The notes: a model not told the origin generated them from the letters alone. DNA of 64,000 nt from Emcibacter sp. (GCA_021774785.1 JAJFIQ010000019.1:496001-560000), one strand, 5' to 3'; numbered from the stretch's first letter, positions 17,332-27,392 are shown. Numbers and translations are program-made.

Positions 17332-19074
17332 CTAGACAAGGGATGTTGGTTCTTGCTGGATATATTTTTCAGCATCCTCAAAGGAAAGAGGTTTAGAGAA
17401 CAAAAACCCCTGTCCTGTTTGGCAACCTAATTTTTTTAGGGCCACAACCTGATCTTTGATTTCTATTCCTTCTGCCACCACATTCATGCCAAGTGTTTGG
17501 GCCAGTGTTGATATGATATGAATGATTTTATAGCTGTCTTCCGTCGCGCTCATTTTATTGACAAAACTTTTATCAATTTTGAGAATATCGACGGGAAATT
17601 GATTTAAATAACTTAAGGAAGAATATCCGGTTCCAAAGTCATCAATGGCTAAACCAATATCAAGGGATTTAAGGTCCAGCAATATATCACGCACAACTTC
17701 GGCGTTTTCAATGAGTGTGGTTTCTGTAATTTCGAGAGCCAACTGGTTACCGTCTAACCCTGCATTTAGTAATGCCTCTTGGGTTGTCGAAACAAAACTA
17801 TCTTCTAACAGCTGCTGACCCGAAACATTTACATTCATCACCAAGTTTGAACTATTAGGATATTTTGTCATCCACGTGTGGAGACTCTTGCAAGCTTCCC
17901 TTAGAACCCAGTTGCCCAAGGGAACTATTAAACCGCTTTCTTCGGAAAGAGGTATGAATTCAAGAGGTGAAATAGAACCTAATGTGGGGTGGTTCCATCG
18001 ACAGAGAGCTTCAAAGCCTAACAATTCACCATTTTGCAGACTTATGATTGGTTGATAATTTAGGCACAAGTCCTTATTACGCAAGGCATCACGCAGATTA
18101 TTTTCCAGTTTTAATCTTGAATTGGCCCGGGTTTGCAATTCCGGTTGATAGACGAGCGTCCTGTCCCGGCTTGTGATATTTAATCGTTGCATGGCGATAT
18201 GGGCATGCTGAATAAGTTTACTACTATCGGTTATGGGGGTACAACCAATTGCAATACCAATGGTGAGTGACAGGTAAATTTCCTGTTTTTCGGTGAGAAT
18301 AGGTTTTGTCATGTCGTGATGTAATAAATTAGCCAGGGCTACTGCTTCATTTTGCATTATCCCTACGTCGTCATCAAAAAGCAAAATGGCGAATTTATCA
18401 CCATCAAAACGGGCTAATATAGCATTTTTTGGCAGCAGAGCTTCTAACTTATACGCGACCATTTGGATAATATTATCACCAAGTTCATAGCCAAAACTTT
18501 CGTTTATGCGTTGAAACTTTTGAATATTGATCAATAAGATAGCTACTTCCCCACAGGAAAAATTTTTTGAAAAGTCTGAGTCTAGCTTTTCATTAAAGAA
18601 ATTTTGATTGGGTAGCCCTGTTAGTCTGTCAAAATAATTAAATCTACTAATTTGATCGGCAAAGGCGGTATCTGCACTATTATTTGAGAGAATAACGGTG
18701 ATTGAAGAAGGTTTTTCTTTCTGGTCGAATGTGGGGACAATACTGGCATTAATTGAATGGGAAGATCTTTGGCCAGTGAAACACCAGTTAATTACCTGTG
18801 TTTCTTTATTTGAAAGGCATTGACTAATTGCATTCCATAGCTGTCCATCGTCATTCCATATCTTATTTTCATGCAGGTTAATGCCGTATAATTCTTTCTT
18901 TTTCAGCCCCGTCAGGTGCAGAAATTCTTCACCAACTTCTGAAACTTTGACTGTTTGTTCATCTGAAATGGTAAGTATAATAATGCCGTAATGATGGGTA
19001 ATACTGTAAGATTCAGGCAGATATTTCGGGGTCGAATTTCGAAATAAAAAAGGAACACTATTGATACGCAACAT
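17332..19074 (-). CDS. GGDEF/EAL cyclic-di-GMP protein with degenerate GGDEF
   Basis: This 580-residue cytosolic protein has a PAS-like N-terminal region (about 25-130), a GGDEF domain (about 145-310) and an EAL domain (about 325-575). The GGDEF active-site loop reads DGDKF at 224-228, so cyclase activity is probably lost; such domains often bind GTP and regulate. The EAL domain keeps its key residues: EAL at 355-357, NVNVSGQQ, EITETT, DDFGTGYSS, KIDKSF, AEGIE and GQGFLFSKP, so c-di-GMP hydrolysis is expected. No membrane segment or signal peptide is evident. It ends 56 bp before the S24 repressor on the same strand. A GC hairpin lies just upstream of its start. Confidence 0.93.
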   Translation of the reverse strand: MLRINSVPFLFRNSTPKYLPESYSITHHYGIIILTISDEQTVKVSEVGEEFLHLTGLKKKELYGINLHENKIWNDDGQLWNAISQCLSNKETQVINWCFTGQRSSHSINASIVPTFDQKEKPSSITVILSNNSADTAFADQISRFNYFDRLTGLPNQNFFNEKLDSDFSKNFSCGEVAILLINIQKFQRINESFGYELGDNIIQMVAYKLEALLPKNAILARFDGDKFAILLFDDDVGIMQNEAVALANLLHHDMTKPILTEKQEIYLSLTIGIAIGCTPITDSSKLIQHAHIAMQRLNITSRDRTLVYQPELQTRANSRLKLENNLRDALRNKDLCLNYQPIISLQNGELLGFEALCRWNHPTLGSISPLEFIPLSEESGLIVPLGNWVLREACKSLHTWMTKYPNSSNLVMNVNVSGQQLLEDSFVSTTQEALLNAGLDGNQLALEITETTLIENAEVVRDILLDLKSLDIGLAIDDFGTGYSSLSYLNQFPVDILKIDKSFVNKMSATEDSYKIIHIISTLAQTLGMNVVAEGIEIKDQVVALKKLGCQTGQGFLFSKPLSFEDAEKYIQQEPTSLV

Positions 19075-19097
19075 AATAATAAGCCCATATATTCATG

Positions 19098-19117
19098 GCT
19101 GGGGTATTACCCCCAGC
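19098..19117. other. GC-rich hairpin between nrdJ and the GGDEF/EAL gene
   Basis: GCTGGGG and CCCCAGC form a perfect 7-bp stem around a six-base loop. It lies about 70 bp after the nrdJ stop and 23 bp before the GGDEF/EAL start. No T run follows on the minus strand, so it is either a weak nrdJ terminator or a leader structure. Confidence 0.4.
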
Positions 19118-19187
19118 GTCGATTCTTAAGTCCTATTGTTTGATTTTGATCTAATACTGTAAATATAAAGTAAAAATTTTGACTTGC

Positions 19188-22100
19188 TTATGAGCAGCCA
19201 CTTGTCGTACCGCAAGTGTCACATTTTAGACAGGTGCCATTTCGGACCATTGTAAAATTACCACATTCGGTACAGGCATCTCCTTCATATCCCTTAATCC
19301 GTGCTTCCATAGCACGGGAAGCCCGAACATCCCGCTTGTTGTTTGACGTTGAAGTCGCACCGCCTGCCATTGCCGTTTTTGTCTCATAAGCAGCTTCCTG
19401 ATTTACATCGCGGGCTTGCACAGTATTTTTAGACTCCCCGGAAGTATTCAGAACATAAAGATTATTCTTTCTCACATAACCGGTACTGGCGTAGGAGATA
19501 ACACGGTCCAGAGCTTCACTGGTTGATTCGTCAGGGGCAAAATCTGCTTCACCCCGGCCAATTGTATCTGGGGCAAGGTCATCGGTGTTGACATGAGCCA
19601 GATCCTTCCTGCCGAGGTAAGATACGGCCAATTCACGGAATATATAATCAAGGACAGAGGTGGCCATCTTAATAGCATCATTGCCGACGACCTGTCCCGA
19701 TGGTTCAAAGCGTGTAAAGGTAAAGGCATCAACAAATTCTTCCAGAGGTACACCGTACTGAAGCCCAATAGACAGGGCAATTGCAAAATTATTCATCAGA
19801 CTGCGAAAAGCGGCACCTTCCTTATGCATGTCGAGGAAAATTTCACCTAATTTGCCATCATCATACTCACCTGTACGCAGGTATATTTTGTGGCCGCCAA
19901 CAGTCGCTTTTTGCGTATAACCTTTCCGTCGTCCCGGTAATCTACTACGTTCGGATTGCATGACAATTTTTTCAACAATTCTTTCGGCAACAACTTTGGT
20001 TTTTTCTGGCAGGGAAATTTCTTCTTCCAGATCTTCCAGATCTAGCAAAGCAGCACTGAGGGGTTGGCTGAGTTTTGAGCCATCCCGATATAATGCATTT
20101 GCCTTAAGGCCAAGCCGCCATGATTTCATATAGGCTTCTTTGCAGTCCTCTGTGGTAGCCGAGGCGGGCATATTGACTGTTTTAGAAATAGCACCGGAAA
20201 TGAAGGGCTGGGCGGCGGCCATCATCTGGATGTGACTGTCCACAGACAAGAAACGTTTGCCTTTTTTACCGCAGGGGTTTGCACAATCAAAAATTGGGAG
20301 ATGTTCGTCTTTGAGGTGAGGGGCTCCCTCCAGTGTCATTGAGCCAGAGCAATGAAGATTTGCCGCTTCAATATCGGCCTTGCTGTAGCCCAGTGCAGCC
20401 AGCATATTGAAATTCATGTCATTCAACTGTTCTTCTTTAAAGCCCAGTACGTCAAGACAGAATTCAGTGCCCAAAGTCCATTGATTGAATGTAAAAGAGA
20501 TATCATAGGCCGTTTCAAGGGATTGCTCCAAGGCGTCCAGCTGTGCTTTGCCAAACCCTTTGCTCTTGAGGTCATCATGATTGATAACGGGGGCATCTTT
20601 TAATGTGCTGTGGCCGACTGCATATTTAGCAATCTCATCAATCTGTTTTGGCGTATAACCAACATTTTTCAGGGCTTCAGGTACCATGCGATTGATAATT
20701 TTAAAATAGCCACCGCCGGCAAGCTTCTTGAACTTAACCAAGGCAAAATCAGGTTCAATCCCCGTTGTATCACAATCCATGACCAGTCCGATTGTGCCTG
20801 TCGGTGCAATCACTGTTGTCTGGGCATTACGGTATCCGTGCTGAAGACCAAGTTCCAACGCTTTATCCCACGCCATTCCTGCCGCGACAGTCAGTTTCGG
20901 GAAGGGGCAGTTTACAGTATCTAATGGTACGGGCAGGGTGGATAGCTTTTCATAACCATTAACCTCGCCCAAGGCCGCATTACGATGGTTACGGATAACC
21001 CGCAGCATATGGTCTTTATTTTTGGCGTATCCCGCAAAGGGTCCCAGTTCAGAGGCTATTTCGGCTGATGTGGCATAGGAAATACCGGTCATCAAGGCTG
21101 ATATTGCTCCGCATAAGGCACGGCCTTCATCACTGTCATAGGACAGACTGGAAGCCATGACAAAGCTGCCTATATTGGCAAAACCTAGACCTAAGGTACG
21201 GAAATCATAGCTCAACTGCGCGATTTGTTTTGAAGGAAATTGTGCCATCATCACAGAAACTTCAAGAACAACAGTCCAAATTCTAACCGCATGTTCAAAA
21301 TTATCAATTTCGAATTCGCCGTTCGTGTCCCTGAATTTCATCAGGTTGAGCGAGGCCAGATTACAGGCCGTATCGTCCAGAAACATATATTCGGAACAAG
21401 GGTTGGACGCCCGAATTTCACCGGATTCAGGGCAGGTGTGCCAATCGTTGATCGTAGTATGGAACTGCAGACCCGGATCTGCACATTGCCATGCGGCAAG
21501 CCCTATCTGATCCCATAATTCACTAGCAGGAAGTGTCTTTATGGGACTGCCATCCTTACGGCTTTTAAGTGACCAATCACTATCATCCAGCACAGCTTCC
21601 ATAAAATCATCGGACACCCGTACAGTATTATTGGAATTTTGACCGGATACGGTGACATAGGCTTCTGAATCCCAGTCAATATCATAGGTGTCAAACTCAA
21701 TTTGACTGTAGCCTTGTTTGGCAAACTGGATAACGCGTTGGCTAATGGCTTCCGGCACCAGAGAATTTCTTGCGGCAAGAAGGGCGATTTTAAGATGCTC
21801 GTTGGTTTTGGGATCAAGACGGTCTTCTTCAGCAATTTCTTGCTCAAAACAAGCCTTCATGACATCTTTCATATGTTTTTTAGTGACTTGTGAACCGACC
21901 ACAAGGGAGGCAACCTTTTGTTCTTCAACCACTTTCCATTTAATGAAATCCAGTACATCAGGATGATCCGCATCCACAATCACCATTTTTGCCGCGCGCC
22001 TTGTCGTACCGCCAGACTTTATGGCACCCGCTGCCCGGTCGCCAATTTTCAGGAAGCTCATTAAACCTGAAGAACTGCCACCACCGGAAAGCGGCTCTCC

Positions 22101-22823
22101 GCTACCCCGGATATTGGAAAAATTACTGCCCGTACCGGAGCCGTACTTGAAAAGACGGGCCTCTCTGGTCCAAAGGTCCATAATGCCACCGTCATTCACC
22201 AGATCGTCCGTGACGCCTTGAATGAAACAGGCATGGGGTTGGGGGTGTTCATAAGCGGTTTTTGATTTGGTCAGCTTGCCAGTTTCATGATCGACATAAT
22301 GGTGGCCCTGCGCGGGGCCATCAATGCCATAGGCCCAATTCAGCCCGGTATTAAACCATTGGGGAGAGTTCGGGGCACACATTTGACTGGCAAGCATGTA
22401 GCGTAATTCATCAAAGAAAGTGCGCGCATCTGCTTCCGTTGAAAAATAATTTCCTTTCCAGCCCCAATAGGTCCATGTCCCTGCAAGTCTGTCAAATATT
22501 TGTTTTGCACTGGTCTCGGAACCATAGCGATCTTTTTTTGCTATTTTTTTTAAAGCAGCATCGTCTGATTTTTGACGCCATAGCCAGCTTGGGATATTAT
22601 TTTCTTCAACAGTTTTCAGGCACTGTGGAACACCATCTTTCCTGAAATATTTCTGGGCGAGGATATCTGCCGCAACCTGTGACCATGTTGCCGGAACTTC
22701 GAAGCCTTTTAATTCGAAAACTGTGGTTCCGTCCGGATTTCGAATTTCACTATCCGCATTTCTGAATTCGATTCCATGGTAGGGTGACTGGTCAGCTGAC
22801 GTAAAGCGTCGTTTAATCCTCAT
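19188..22823 (-). CDS. nrdJ: Adenosylcobalamin-dependent (class II) ribonucleotide reductase
   Basis: NrdJ reduces ribonucleotides to deoxyribonucleotides using a B12-derived radical, working with or without oxygen. The 1211-residue length matches the long alphaproteobacterial form. Motifs include [12 protein letters not shown] near 155, [13 protein letters not shown], the active-site [18 protein letters not shown], and [19 protein letters not shown]. The C terminus ends in a zinc-ribbon-like CTEC...CLKCDTCG followed by GCS, typical of this form and used for re-reduction. No class I nrdAB is in the window. There is no cobalamin riboswitch upstream; instead a pair of NrdR-box-like sites lies about 90-130 bp upstream. 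Confidence 0.97.
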   Translation of the reverse strand: MRIKRRFTSADQSPYHGIEFRNADSEIRNPDGTTVFELKGFEVPATWSQVAADILAQKYFRKDGVPQCLKTVEENNIPSWLWRQKSDDAALKKIAKKDRYGSETSAKQIFDRLAGTWTYWGWKGNYFSTEADARTFFDELRYMLASQMCAPNSPQWFNTGLNWAYGIDGPAQGHHYVDHETGKLTKSKTAYEHPQPHACFIQGVTDDLVNDGGIMDLWTREARLFKYGSGTGSNFSNIRGSGEPLSGGGSSSGLMSFLKIGDRAAGAIKSGGTTRRAAKMVIVDADHPDVLDFIKWKVVEEQKVASLVVGSQVTKKHMKDVMKACFEQEIAEEDRLDPKTNEHLKIALLAARNSLVPEAISQRVIQFAKQGYSQIEFDTYDIDWDSEAYVTVSGQNSNNTVRVSDDFMEAVLDDSDWSLKSRKDGSPIKTLPASELWDQIGLAAWQCADPGLQFHTTINDWHTCPESGEIRASNPCSEYMFLDDTACNLASLNLMKFRDTNGEFEIDNFEHAVRIWTVVLEVSVMMAQFPSKQIAQLSYDFRTLGLGFANIGSFVMASSLSYDSDEGRALCGAISALMTGISYATSAEIASELGPFAGYAKNKDHMLRVIRNHRNAALGEVNGYEKLSTLPVPLDTVNCPFPKLTVAAGMAWDKALELGLQHGYRNAQTTVIAPTGTIGLVMDCDTTGIEPDFALVKFKKLAGGGYFKIINRMVPEALKNVGYTPKQIDEIAKYAVGHSTLKDAPVINHDDLKSKGFGKAQLDALEQSLETAYDISFTFNQWTLGTEFCLDVLGFKEEQLNDMNFNMLAALGYSKADIEAANLHCSGSMTLEGAPHLKDEHLPIFDCANPCGKKGKRFLSVDSHIQMMAAAQPFISGAISKTVNMPASATTEDCKEAYMKSWRLGLKANALYRDGSKLSQPLSAALLDLEDLEEEISLPEKTKVVAERIVEKIVMQSERSRLPGRRKGYTQKATVGGHKIYLRTGEYDDGKLGEIFLDMHKEGAAFRSLMNNFAIALSIGLQYGVPLEEFVDAFTFTRFEPSGQVVGNDAIKMATSVLDYIFRELAVSYLGRKDLAHVNTDDLAPDTIGRGEADFAPDESTSEALDRVISYASTGYVRKNNLYVLNTSGESKNTVQARDVNQEAAYETKTAMAGGATSTSNNKRDVRASRAMEARIKGYEGDACTECGNFTMVRNGTCLKCDTCGTTSGCS

Positions 22824-22913
22824 ACTTAAAGTCCCTCTATAACTATTTTCTTATGGTTAATTGATTGAGGCAAAGTCTATAATAATATTTTAGAGAGAAA
22901 TAGCTTTTTTTTC

Positions 22914-22955
22914 ATATATATTGTAGCTACGGGGTCTTGACATTGCTATATATAG
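22914..22955. promoter_or_regulatory. Paired NrdR-box-like sites upstream of nrdJ
   Basis: The core CWATATATWG is matched 10/10 at 22946-22955 (CTATATATAG) and 9/10 at 22914-22923 (ATATATATTG). The cores are offset by exactly 32 bp, about three helical turns, the spacing typical of tandem NrdR boxes. Outer flanks (ACA/TGT) are poorly conserved. NrdR represses ribonucleotide reductase genes when ATP/dATP status is high. Binding here is inferred. Confidence 0.6.
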
Positions 22956-23000
22956 TATTCTGTCAGAGTCGGAGTAGAGAAACCCTAAGGGTGTGGATAT

Positions 23001-23016
23001 AGTTAATAAATTAACT
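23001..23016. repeat. 16-bp palindrome in nrdJ/NDUFA12 intergenic region
   Basis: AGTTAAT, two bases, ATTAACT forms a perfect dyad between the divergent nrdJ and complex I accessory genes. The 320-bp gap otherwise holds the NrdR-like pair, a small ACCCT-A-AGGGT dyad at 22982-22992 and a TTGACA at 23053. An operator role is possible but unproven. Confidence 0.4.
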
Positions 23017-23052
23017 GTTTATGGCTATTTCATAAGATGAATTGCCTTAAAA

Positions 23053-23083
23053 TTGACAGAAAATGTTTTATGGTTGTTATGGT
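23053..23083 (+). promoter_or_regulatory. Candidate promoter of NDUFA12-mlaD operon
   Basis: A perfect TTGACA at 23053-23058 is followed after 18-19 bp by TTATGG/TATGGT. The -35 is strong and the -10 weak, a common alphaproteobacterial pattern. The first gene starts 60 bp downstream. Confidence 0.4.
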
Positions 23084-23142
23084 GCTGTCCACGGGGTATA
23101 GAAAGCAGATGTATTTGACTAATTTTATTCGGGAAAATAAAG

Positions 23143-23529
23143 ATGGTTGCTTTTATTAGGCGGATTTGCGGATGGTGGTACGGTGCCACTATTGGAACAC
23201 TTGTCCATACCTTTTTTAAAGGGGAAAAAGTCGGTGAAGATGTTCAGGGTAATGTCTATTATCAGGCTAAAAATGGTCCCAAACGTTGGGTCATTTTCAA
23301 AACAGATATAGAGGCTTCAAAAATTCCACCGGAATGGCATATGTGGCTGCATCATACCGTGAATTACACGCCGTTGGAGCGTAAACCTGATCGTAAAGAT
23401 TGGGAACAGATTCTTGAGCCAAATATGACCGGAACCGTTAAAGCCTATTACCCCCAAGGCAGCCTGAATGAAGGTGGTGAGCGTAAAAAAACTACCGGGG
23501 ACTATGAAGCCTGGACCCCACGAAGCTAA
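23143..23529 (+). CDS. NADH:ubiquinone oxidoreductase accessory subunit, NDUFA12 family
   Basis: This 128-residue protein is a homolog of the mitochondrial complex I subunit NDUFA12 (B17.2), found in alphaproteobacteria as an extra subunit on the peripheral arm of respiratory complex I. Signatures are the N-terminal GWWYGATIGTLVHTFFKGEKVGED, then GNVYYQ, KRWVIF, and PPEWHMWLHHTVNYTP near the middle, and the C-terminal PQGSLNEGG and YEAWTP. It lies upstream of mlaD and a DUF2155 gene, a conserved alphaproteobacterial neighbourhood away from the main nuo operon. Confidence 0.95.
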   Translation: MVAFIRRICGWWYGATIGTLVHTFFKGEKVGEDVQGNVYYQAKNGPKRWVIFKTDIEASKIPPEWHMWLHHTVNYTPLERKPDRKDWEQILEPNMTGTVKAYYPQGSLNEGGERKKTTGDYEAWTPRS

Positions 23530-23542
23530 AGGTAAAACAGAT

Positions 23543-23998
23543 ATGAAAAATAACATTGTTGAAACATTGATGGGAGCAGTTGTCTTGGCTATTGCCGGCA
23601 GTTTCCTTTATTTTGCTTTTAGCCATGCCAATGTTTCTGCCAATGGGGGTAAAAATTATATTGTCAAATTTGACAAAGTGGATGGGCTAGCCGTTGGTGG
23701 TGATGTAAAAATCAGTGGTATAAAAGTCGGGTCAGTAACCAATCAACATCTTGATACCGAAACGTTTGAAGCCGTTGTTAAGATCAGCATAGATCCAGCA
23801 ATCATACTAAGTGACAGCACATTTGCTAAAATCACTTCTGAGGGGCTGCTGGGTGGCAATTATCTTGTCCTTGATCCGGGTGATGATGCCGATGAAATAT
23901 TAGAAGAAGGCGATGAAATTACCAATACCCAAGGAGCCGTCGACTTCCTTGGCCTGTTGGATAAATTTGCTGGTTCAGACAAGAGTGACGATAAATAA
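23543..23998 (+). CDS. mlaD: MCE-domain phospholipid transport protein MlaD
   Basis: MlaD is the substrate-binding, inner-membrane-anchored component of the Mla lipid transport system that keeps outer-membrane lipid asymmetry. The 151-residue protein has one N-terminal membrane helix (about residues 7-27) and a single MCE domain with DKVDGLAVGGDVKISGIKVG and GLLGGNYLVLDPG. The start at 23543 is chosen over an in-frame ATG at 23468 that overlaps the previous gene, because MlaD begins with this membrane anchor. mlaE and mlaF are not adjacent. Its stop overlaps the DUF2155 start by one base. Confidence 0.93.
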   Translation: MKNNIVETLMGAVVLAIAGSFLYFAFSHANVSANGGKNYIVKFDKVDGLAVGGDVKISGIKVGSVTNQHLDTETFEAVVKISIDPAIILSDSTFAKITSEGLLGGNYLVLDPGDDADEILEEGDEITNTQGAVDFLGLLDKFAGSDKSDDK

Positions 23999-24423
23999 TG
24001 GGTTTCCGAGTTAGAGCACTCGCTATTTCAAGCTTGGTATTACTCTTTAGCTCTTATGGTTATACCCAGCAATATGATACACATACCGATCAAGAGGGTG
24101 TCTCAGTTGTTGTACTGGCGGCATTGGACAAAATCACAACTCAATTATCAACAATTGAAATCAGACAGGACCAATCGGTTCGATTTGGGACGCTGAATAT
24201 AACATTGCGGTATTGTCGGACAAGCCCCCCGGAAGAGACGCCTGAAAGCGTTGCTTTCCTCGAAATTACCGATGTTGGGCATAACAATCAGGAAAAAAAA
24301 GTTTTCACCGGTTGGATGTTTGCCTCCAGTCCGGCACTTTCCCCGCTTGAGCATCCGGTTTATGATGTATGGGTCAAGGACTGTAGAATACTTTCGGGGC
24401 CCGCATTAACGGGCAAAGAATAA
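23998..24423 (+). CDS. Exported DUF2155 protein
   Basis: This 141-residue protein has a signal peptide (hydrophobic run LAISSLVLLFSSYGY) and a DUF2155 domain: DKITTQLSTIEIRQDQSVRFG, LRYCRTSPPEETPESVAFLEI, GWMFASSPALSPLEHPVYDVWV. The cysteines in RYC and KDC are conserved in the family and could form a disulfide. The function is unknown; it is nearly always found beside mlaD/NDUFA12 and aat in alphaproteobacteria, which hints at an envelope role. Its last 64 bases overlap the end of aat on the opposite strand. Confidence 0.9.
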   Translation: MGFRVRALAISSLVLLFSSYGYTQQYDTHTDQEGVSVVVLAALDKITTQLSTIEIRQDQSVRFGTLNITLRYCRTSPPEETPESVAFLEITDVGHNNQEKKVFTGWMFASSPALSPLEHPVYDVWVKDCRILSGPALTGKE

Positions 24424-25016
24424 AAGTCTCCATCTACTTCTAAAGCTTCTGCCAGCCTTGCTTTATAGTCATGGCGCGATATTTCTGTGGCACCGAACTG
24501 TGATAAATGGGGAGTAATGAATTGCGTATCCAGCAAACAATAGCCGCCCGCTTTTAATCGGGCGACCAGATAGGCCAAAGCAATTTTGCTGGCATCTGAT
24601 ACTGTATGAAACATGCTTTCGCCACAGAAAGCACCACCCAATGACACCCCATATAATCCGCCAACAAGCTCGTCATCTTGCCAGCATTCAACGGTATGGA
24701 CGAAGCCTTCGTCAAAAAGCTGTGCATAGAGGGAAACTATCTGGTCGTTGATCCAAGTCTCTTTACGATTCTCATAAGCTAATGTAGTGGCACAGCCTTC
24801 TATAACTTTGATAAAAGAGGTGTCTACCCTTACTTCAAAAATATTCTGTTTAATTTTACGAGCAAGTCGCCGTGGGAGGTGAAAATCATCCAGTGGAATA
24901 ATGCCACGTAATTCGGGATCAACCCAATAAATATCAAGTGACGTAGCCTTTTCCGCCATGGGAAAAATGCCCTGAGAATAGGCATTAATTATCAGTTCTG
25001 CGGTAACTTTATTCAT
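24360..25016 (-). CDS. aat: Leucyl/phenylalanyl-tRNA-protein transferase
   Basis: Aat adds Leu or Phe to proteins with N-terminal Arg or Lys, marking them for ClpAP degradation through the N-end rule. The 218-residue protein shows AYSQGIFPMAE near the start, the conserved WVDPELRGIIPL, CWQDDELVGGLYGVSLGGAFCGESMF, and LLDTQFITPHLSQFGA near the C terminus. It starts at the last base of accC (a one-base overlap), making it the distal gene of an aroQ-accB-accC-aat operon. The C terminus overlaps the convergent DUF2155 gene by 64 bp. Confidence 0.96.
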   Translation of the reverse strand: MNKVTAELIINAYSQGIFPMAEKATSLDIYWVDPELRGIIPLDDFHLPRRLARKIKQNIFEVRVDTSFIKVIEGCATTLAYENRKETWINDQIVSLYAQLFDEGFVHTVECWQDDELVGGLYGVSLGGAFCGESMFHTVSDASKIALAYLVARLKAGGYCLLDTQFITPHLSQFGATEISRHDYKARLAEALEVDGDFYSLPVNAGPESILQSLTHTS

Positions 25017-26359
25017 TAATCCAAATTATTCAGATAGTTTTCCAGCCAATGAATGTCATAGGCCCCGTTAATGAAATCTGTCTCTCTTATCAGGCTTTGA
25101 TGTAGGGGGATTGTGGTTTTGATACCATCAATCACATATTCACCCAAGGCCCGTCGCAAGCGCATCAGGCATTCATTGCGGGTTTTCCCATGTACAATCA
25201 GCTTGGCGATCATGCTGTCATAAAAAGGTGGTATAGAATAACCGGAATAGATGCCAGAATCGACCCGTACGCCAAGGCCGCCCGGTGTATGATAATCTCC
25301 TATCTTGCCGGGGTTTGGCATAAAGGTAAAGGGGTCTTCCGCATTAATCCGGCATTCAATAGCATGACCAGAAAATTTGATATCCTCCTGAGAGAAAGAA
25401 AGGGGTAGTCCGGCTGCGACACGAATTTGTTCACGAACCAGATCAATGCCTGTGATCATTTCGGTAATTGGATGTTCGACCTGCAGGCGTGTATTCATCT
25501 CAATGAAATAAAATTCACCGTCCTCATAGAGAAATTCAATGGTGCCTGCTCCGATATAGCCAAGTCCTTGAATAGCTTTGCGGACAATTTCACCCATTCT
25601 GGCCTGCTCTTCAGAATTGAGGGCTGGGGAAGGAGCTTCTTCCAATACTTTTTGGTGACGCCGTTGCAGGGAGCAATCCCGTTCACCCAGATGGCAGACA
25701 TTACCATGTTTGTCAGCAATGACCTGAAATTCGATATGGCGGGGTAGAGTTAGATATTTTTCCAGATATACGGTCGCATCGCCAAAGGAGGCTCCAGCCT
25801 CTTTTCTGCAGGCCATAATGGCATTACCCAGCTCACTTTGGTTATGAACCACTTTCATACCACGGCCACCACCACCAGAAGCGGCCTTTACGATGACCGG
25901 ATAGCCAATATTTTTGGCAATCTTCTCGGCTTCGGCAACATCCTTCACTTCACCGTCAGATCCGGGAACAACCGGAATACCAAGTTTTTTAACGACTTCC
26001 TTGGCGGATATCTTATCGCCCATCAGTCGGATATGGTCAGCCGTTGGCCCGATAAATTCCAATTTATGTTCGGCAACAATTTCAGCGAATTTATCATTTT
26101 CTGATAAAAATCCATAACCGGGATGAATGGCATCGGCATCGGTTATTTCTGCCGCTGATATGATATGGGGAATGTTTAAATAACTGTCTTTGGAGGCGGG
26201 TGGACCAATACAGACACTCTCATCGGCAAGGCGAACATGCATGGCATCTTCATCTGCCGTTGAATGTACCGCAACGGTGGCAATGCCCATTTCTTGACAG
26301 GCGCGATGAATACGGAGGGCAATTTCACCGCGATTGGCAATTAAAACTTTGTCGAACAT
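25016..26359 (-). CDS. accC: Acetyl-CoA carboxylase biotin carboxylase subunit
   Basis: AccC carboxylates biotin on AccB with ATP and bicarbonate, the first half-reaction of malonyl-CoA formation for fatty-acid synthesis. The 447-residue length is typical. Motifs are [18 protein letters not shown] at the N terminus, [32 protein letters not shown] and [18 protein letters not shown]. The start at 26359 is preferred over 26377 because it has a GGA before it, matches the family start and clears the accB stop. No BCCP domain is fused, unlike pccA. Confidence 0.97.
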   Translation of the reverse strand: MFDKVLIANRGEIALRIHRACQEMGIATVAVHSTADEDAMHVRLADESVCIGPPASKDSYLNIPHIISAAEITDADAIHPGYGFLSENDKFAEIVAEHKLEFIGPTADHIRLMGDKISAKEVVKKLGIPVVPGSDGEVKDVAEAEKIAKNIGYPVIVKAASGGGGRGMKVVHNQSELGNAIMACRKEAGASFGDATVYLEKYLTLPRHIEFQVIADKHGNVCHLGERDCSLQRRHQKVLEEAPSPALNSEEQARMGEIVRKAIQGLGYIGAGTIEFLYEDGEFYFIEMNTRLQVEHPITEMITGIDLVREQIRVAAGLPLSFSQEDIKFSGHAIECRINAEDPFTFMPNPGKIGDYHTPGGLGVRVDSGIYSGYSIPPFYDSMIAKLIVHGKTRNECLMRLRRALGEYVIDGIKTTIPLHQSLIRETDFINGAYDIHWLENYLNNLD

Positions 26360-26369
26360 ATGGTATCCA

Positions 26370-26819
26370 TTACTCAATAATGACTAGCAGGTCGCCGAAT
26401 TCAACGGGCTGTGAGTTTTCAACCAGAATTTTGGTGATAGTTCCGCCTTTTGGTGCTGGAATCTGATTCATGACTTTCATAGCTTCAATAATCAACAGGG
26501 TTTGTCCTGCGGCTACCTTATCGCCAACCTTGATAAAATCACCACTATCTGGGTCAGCCGCAGTATAAAGCGTACCAACCATTGGCGATGTCACTGCACC
26601 GGGGTGATCTTTATCGGATACGCTGGTTTCGACAACGGGTGCAGCTACTGTAGCAGGGGCCGCTTGCGACACTGCAACCGGTACGGCCGCGGCTGAAAGA
26701 TTGCGCACAACTCTGATTTTTCTTTCCCCGTCCTGAACTTCAATCTCGCTGAGATCGGTTTCATTCAGTAATGTTGCCAGGTCCCGGATAACATCCTGAT
26801 CCACAAACATTTTTGACAT
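26370..26819 (-). CDS. accB: Acetyl-CoA carboxylase biotin carboxyl carrier protein
   Basis: AccB carries biotin between AccC and the AccAD carboxyltransferase. The 149-residue protein has an N-terminal helical region, a flexible Ala/Val/Pro-rich linker (about 41-65) and a biotinyl domain with the acceptor Lys115 in EAMKVMNQI. The protruding thumb region ([17 protein letters not shown]) is that of AccB and not of other biotinyl or lipoyl domains. An AAGGA lies upstream of the first ATG. It lies between aroQ and accC in one operon. Confidence 0.96.
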   Translation of the reverse strand: MSKMFVDQDVIRDLATLLNETDLSEIEVQDGERKIRVVRNLSAAAVPVAVSQAAPATVAAPVVETSVSDKDHPGAVTSPMVGTLYTAADPDSGDFIKVGDKVAAGQTLLIIEAMKVMNQIPAPKGGTITKILVENSQPVEFGDLLVIIE

Positions 26820-26841
26820 ATATAACAGTCCTTTTTGTAAC

Positions 26842-27291
26842 TTAACTCAAAATTTTATGCGCTGCTTCCAGCGCCAGAATATAGCTATTGCTTCCGAATC
26901 CGCAGATTACACCATTTGCAGCAGGTGAAACATAAGAATGATGACGAAATTTTTCCCGTCTGAAGATATTTGAAAGATGAACTTCAATGATTGGCATATC
27001 CACAGCTTGTAAAGCATCCAATATGGCCACCGATGTATGGGTAAAGGCCCCGGCATTTAATAATATTGCTGATGAACTACCTCTGGCATCCTGTATCCAG
27101 CCAACAAGTTCACTTTCGCTGTTACTTTGGCGAAAATCAATGGCATAGCCTAGTTCCTCAGCAAGAGTGATCATATTTTTCTCTATATCACTCAAGGTTT
27201 CAGAACCATATATTTCCGGCTCTCTAGTGCCCAGCATATTCAGATTAGGCCCATTTAGAACTAGAATATTTTTTTCACTGCCTTTAGTCAT
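26842..27291 (-). CDS. aroQ: Type II 3-dehydroquinate dehydratase
   Basis: AroQ dehydrates 3-dehydroquinate to 3-dehydroshikimate in the shikimate pathway. The 149-residue length and [17 protein letters not shown] (catalytic Tyr and Arg), [28 protein letters not shown] and EVHLSN motifs are those of the dodecameric type II enzyme. It heads the aroQ-accB-accC-aat operon, which is the usual alphaproteobacterial order. The 153-bp gap upstream separates it from divergent thiS. Confidence 0.96.
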   Translation of the reverse strand: MTKGSEKNILVLNGPNLNMLGTREPEIYGSETLSDIEKNMITLAEELGYAIDFRQSNSESELVGWIQDARGSSSAILLNAGAFTHTSVAILDALQAVDMPIIEVHLSNIFRREKFRHHSYVSPAANGVICGFGSNSYILALEAAHKILS

Positions 27292-27364
27292 GCCAACCCG
27301 TATTTTTATTTTAATGACGTAATATATAATGATTTATGTTCATTTTGAAAACCACAATATACAT

Positions 27365-27392
27365 TTGACGTGGAATAATTGTGAACTATAAA
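27365..27392 (+). promoter_or_regulatory. Promoter of thiSG
   Basis: TTGACG (27365-27370), a 16-bp spacer and TATAAA (27387-27392) precede thiS by about 52 bp. The leader is too short to hold a TPP riboswitch and shows none of its conserved motifs. Confidence 0.6.

Noticed and set aside
22824-23142. Cobalamin riboswitch before nrdJ
   Set aside because: No B12-box-like sequence is visible on the minus strand; the region is AT-rich and holds NrdR-like sites instead.
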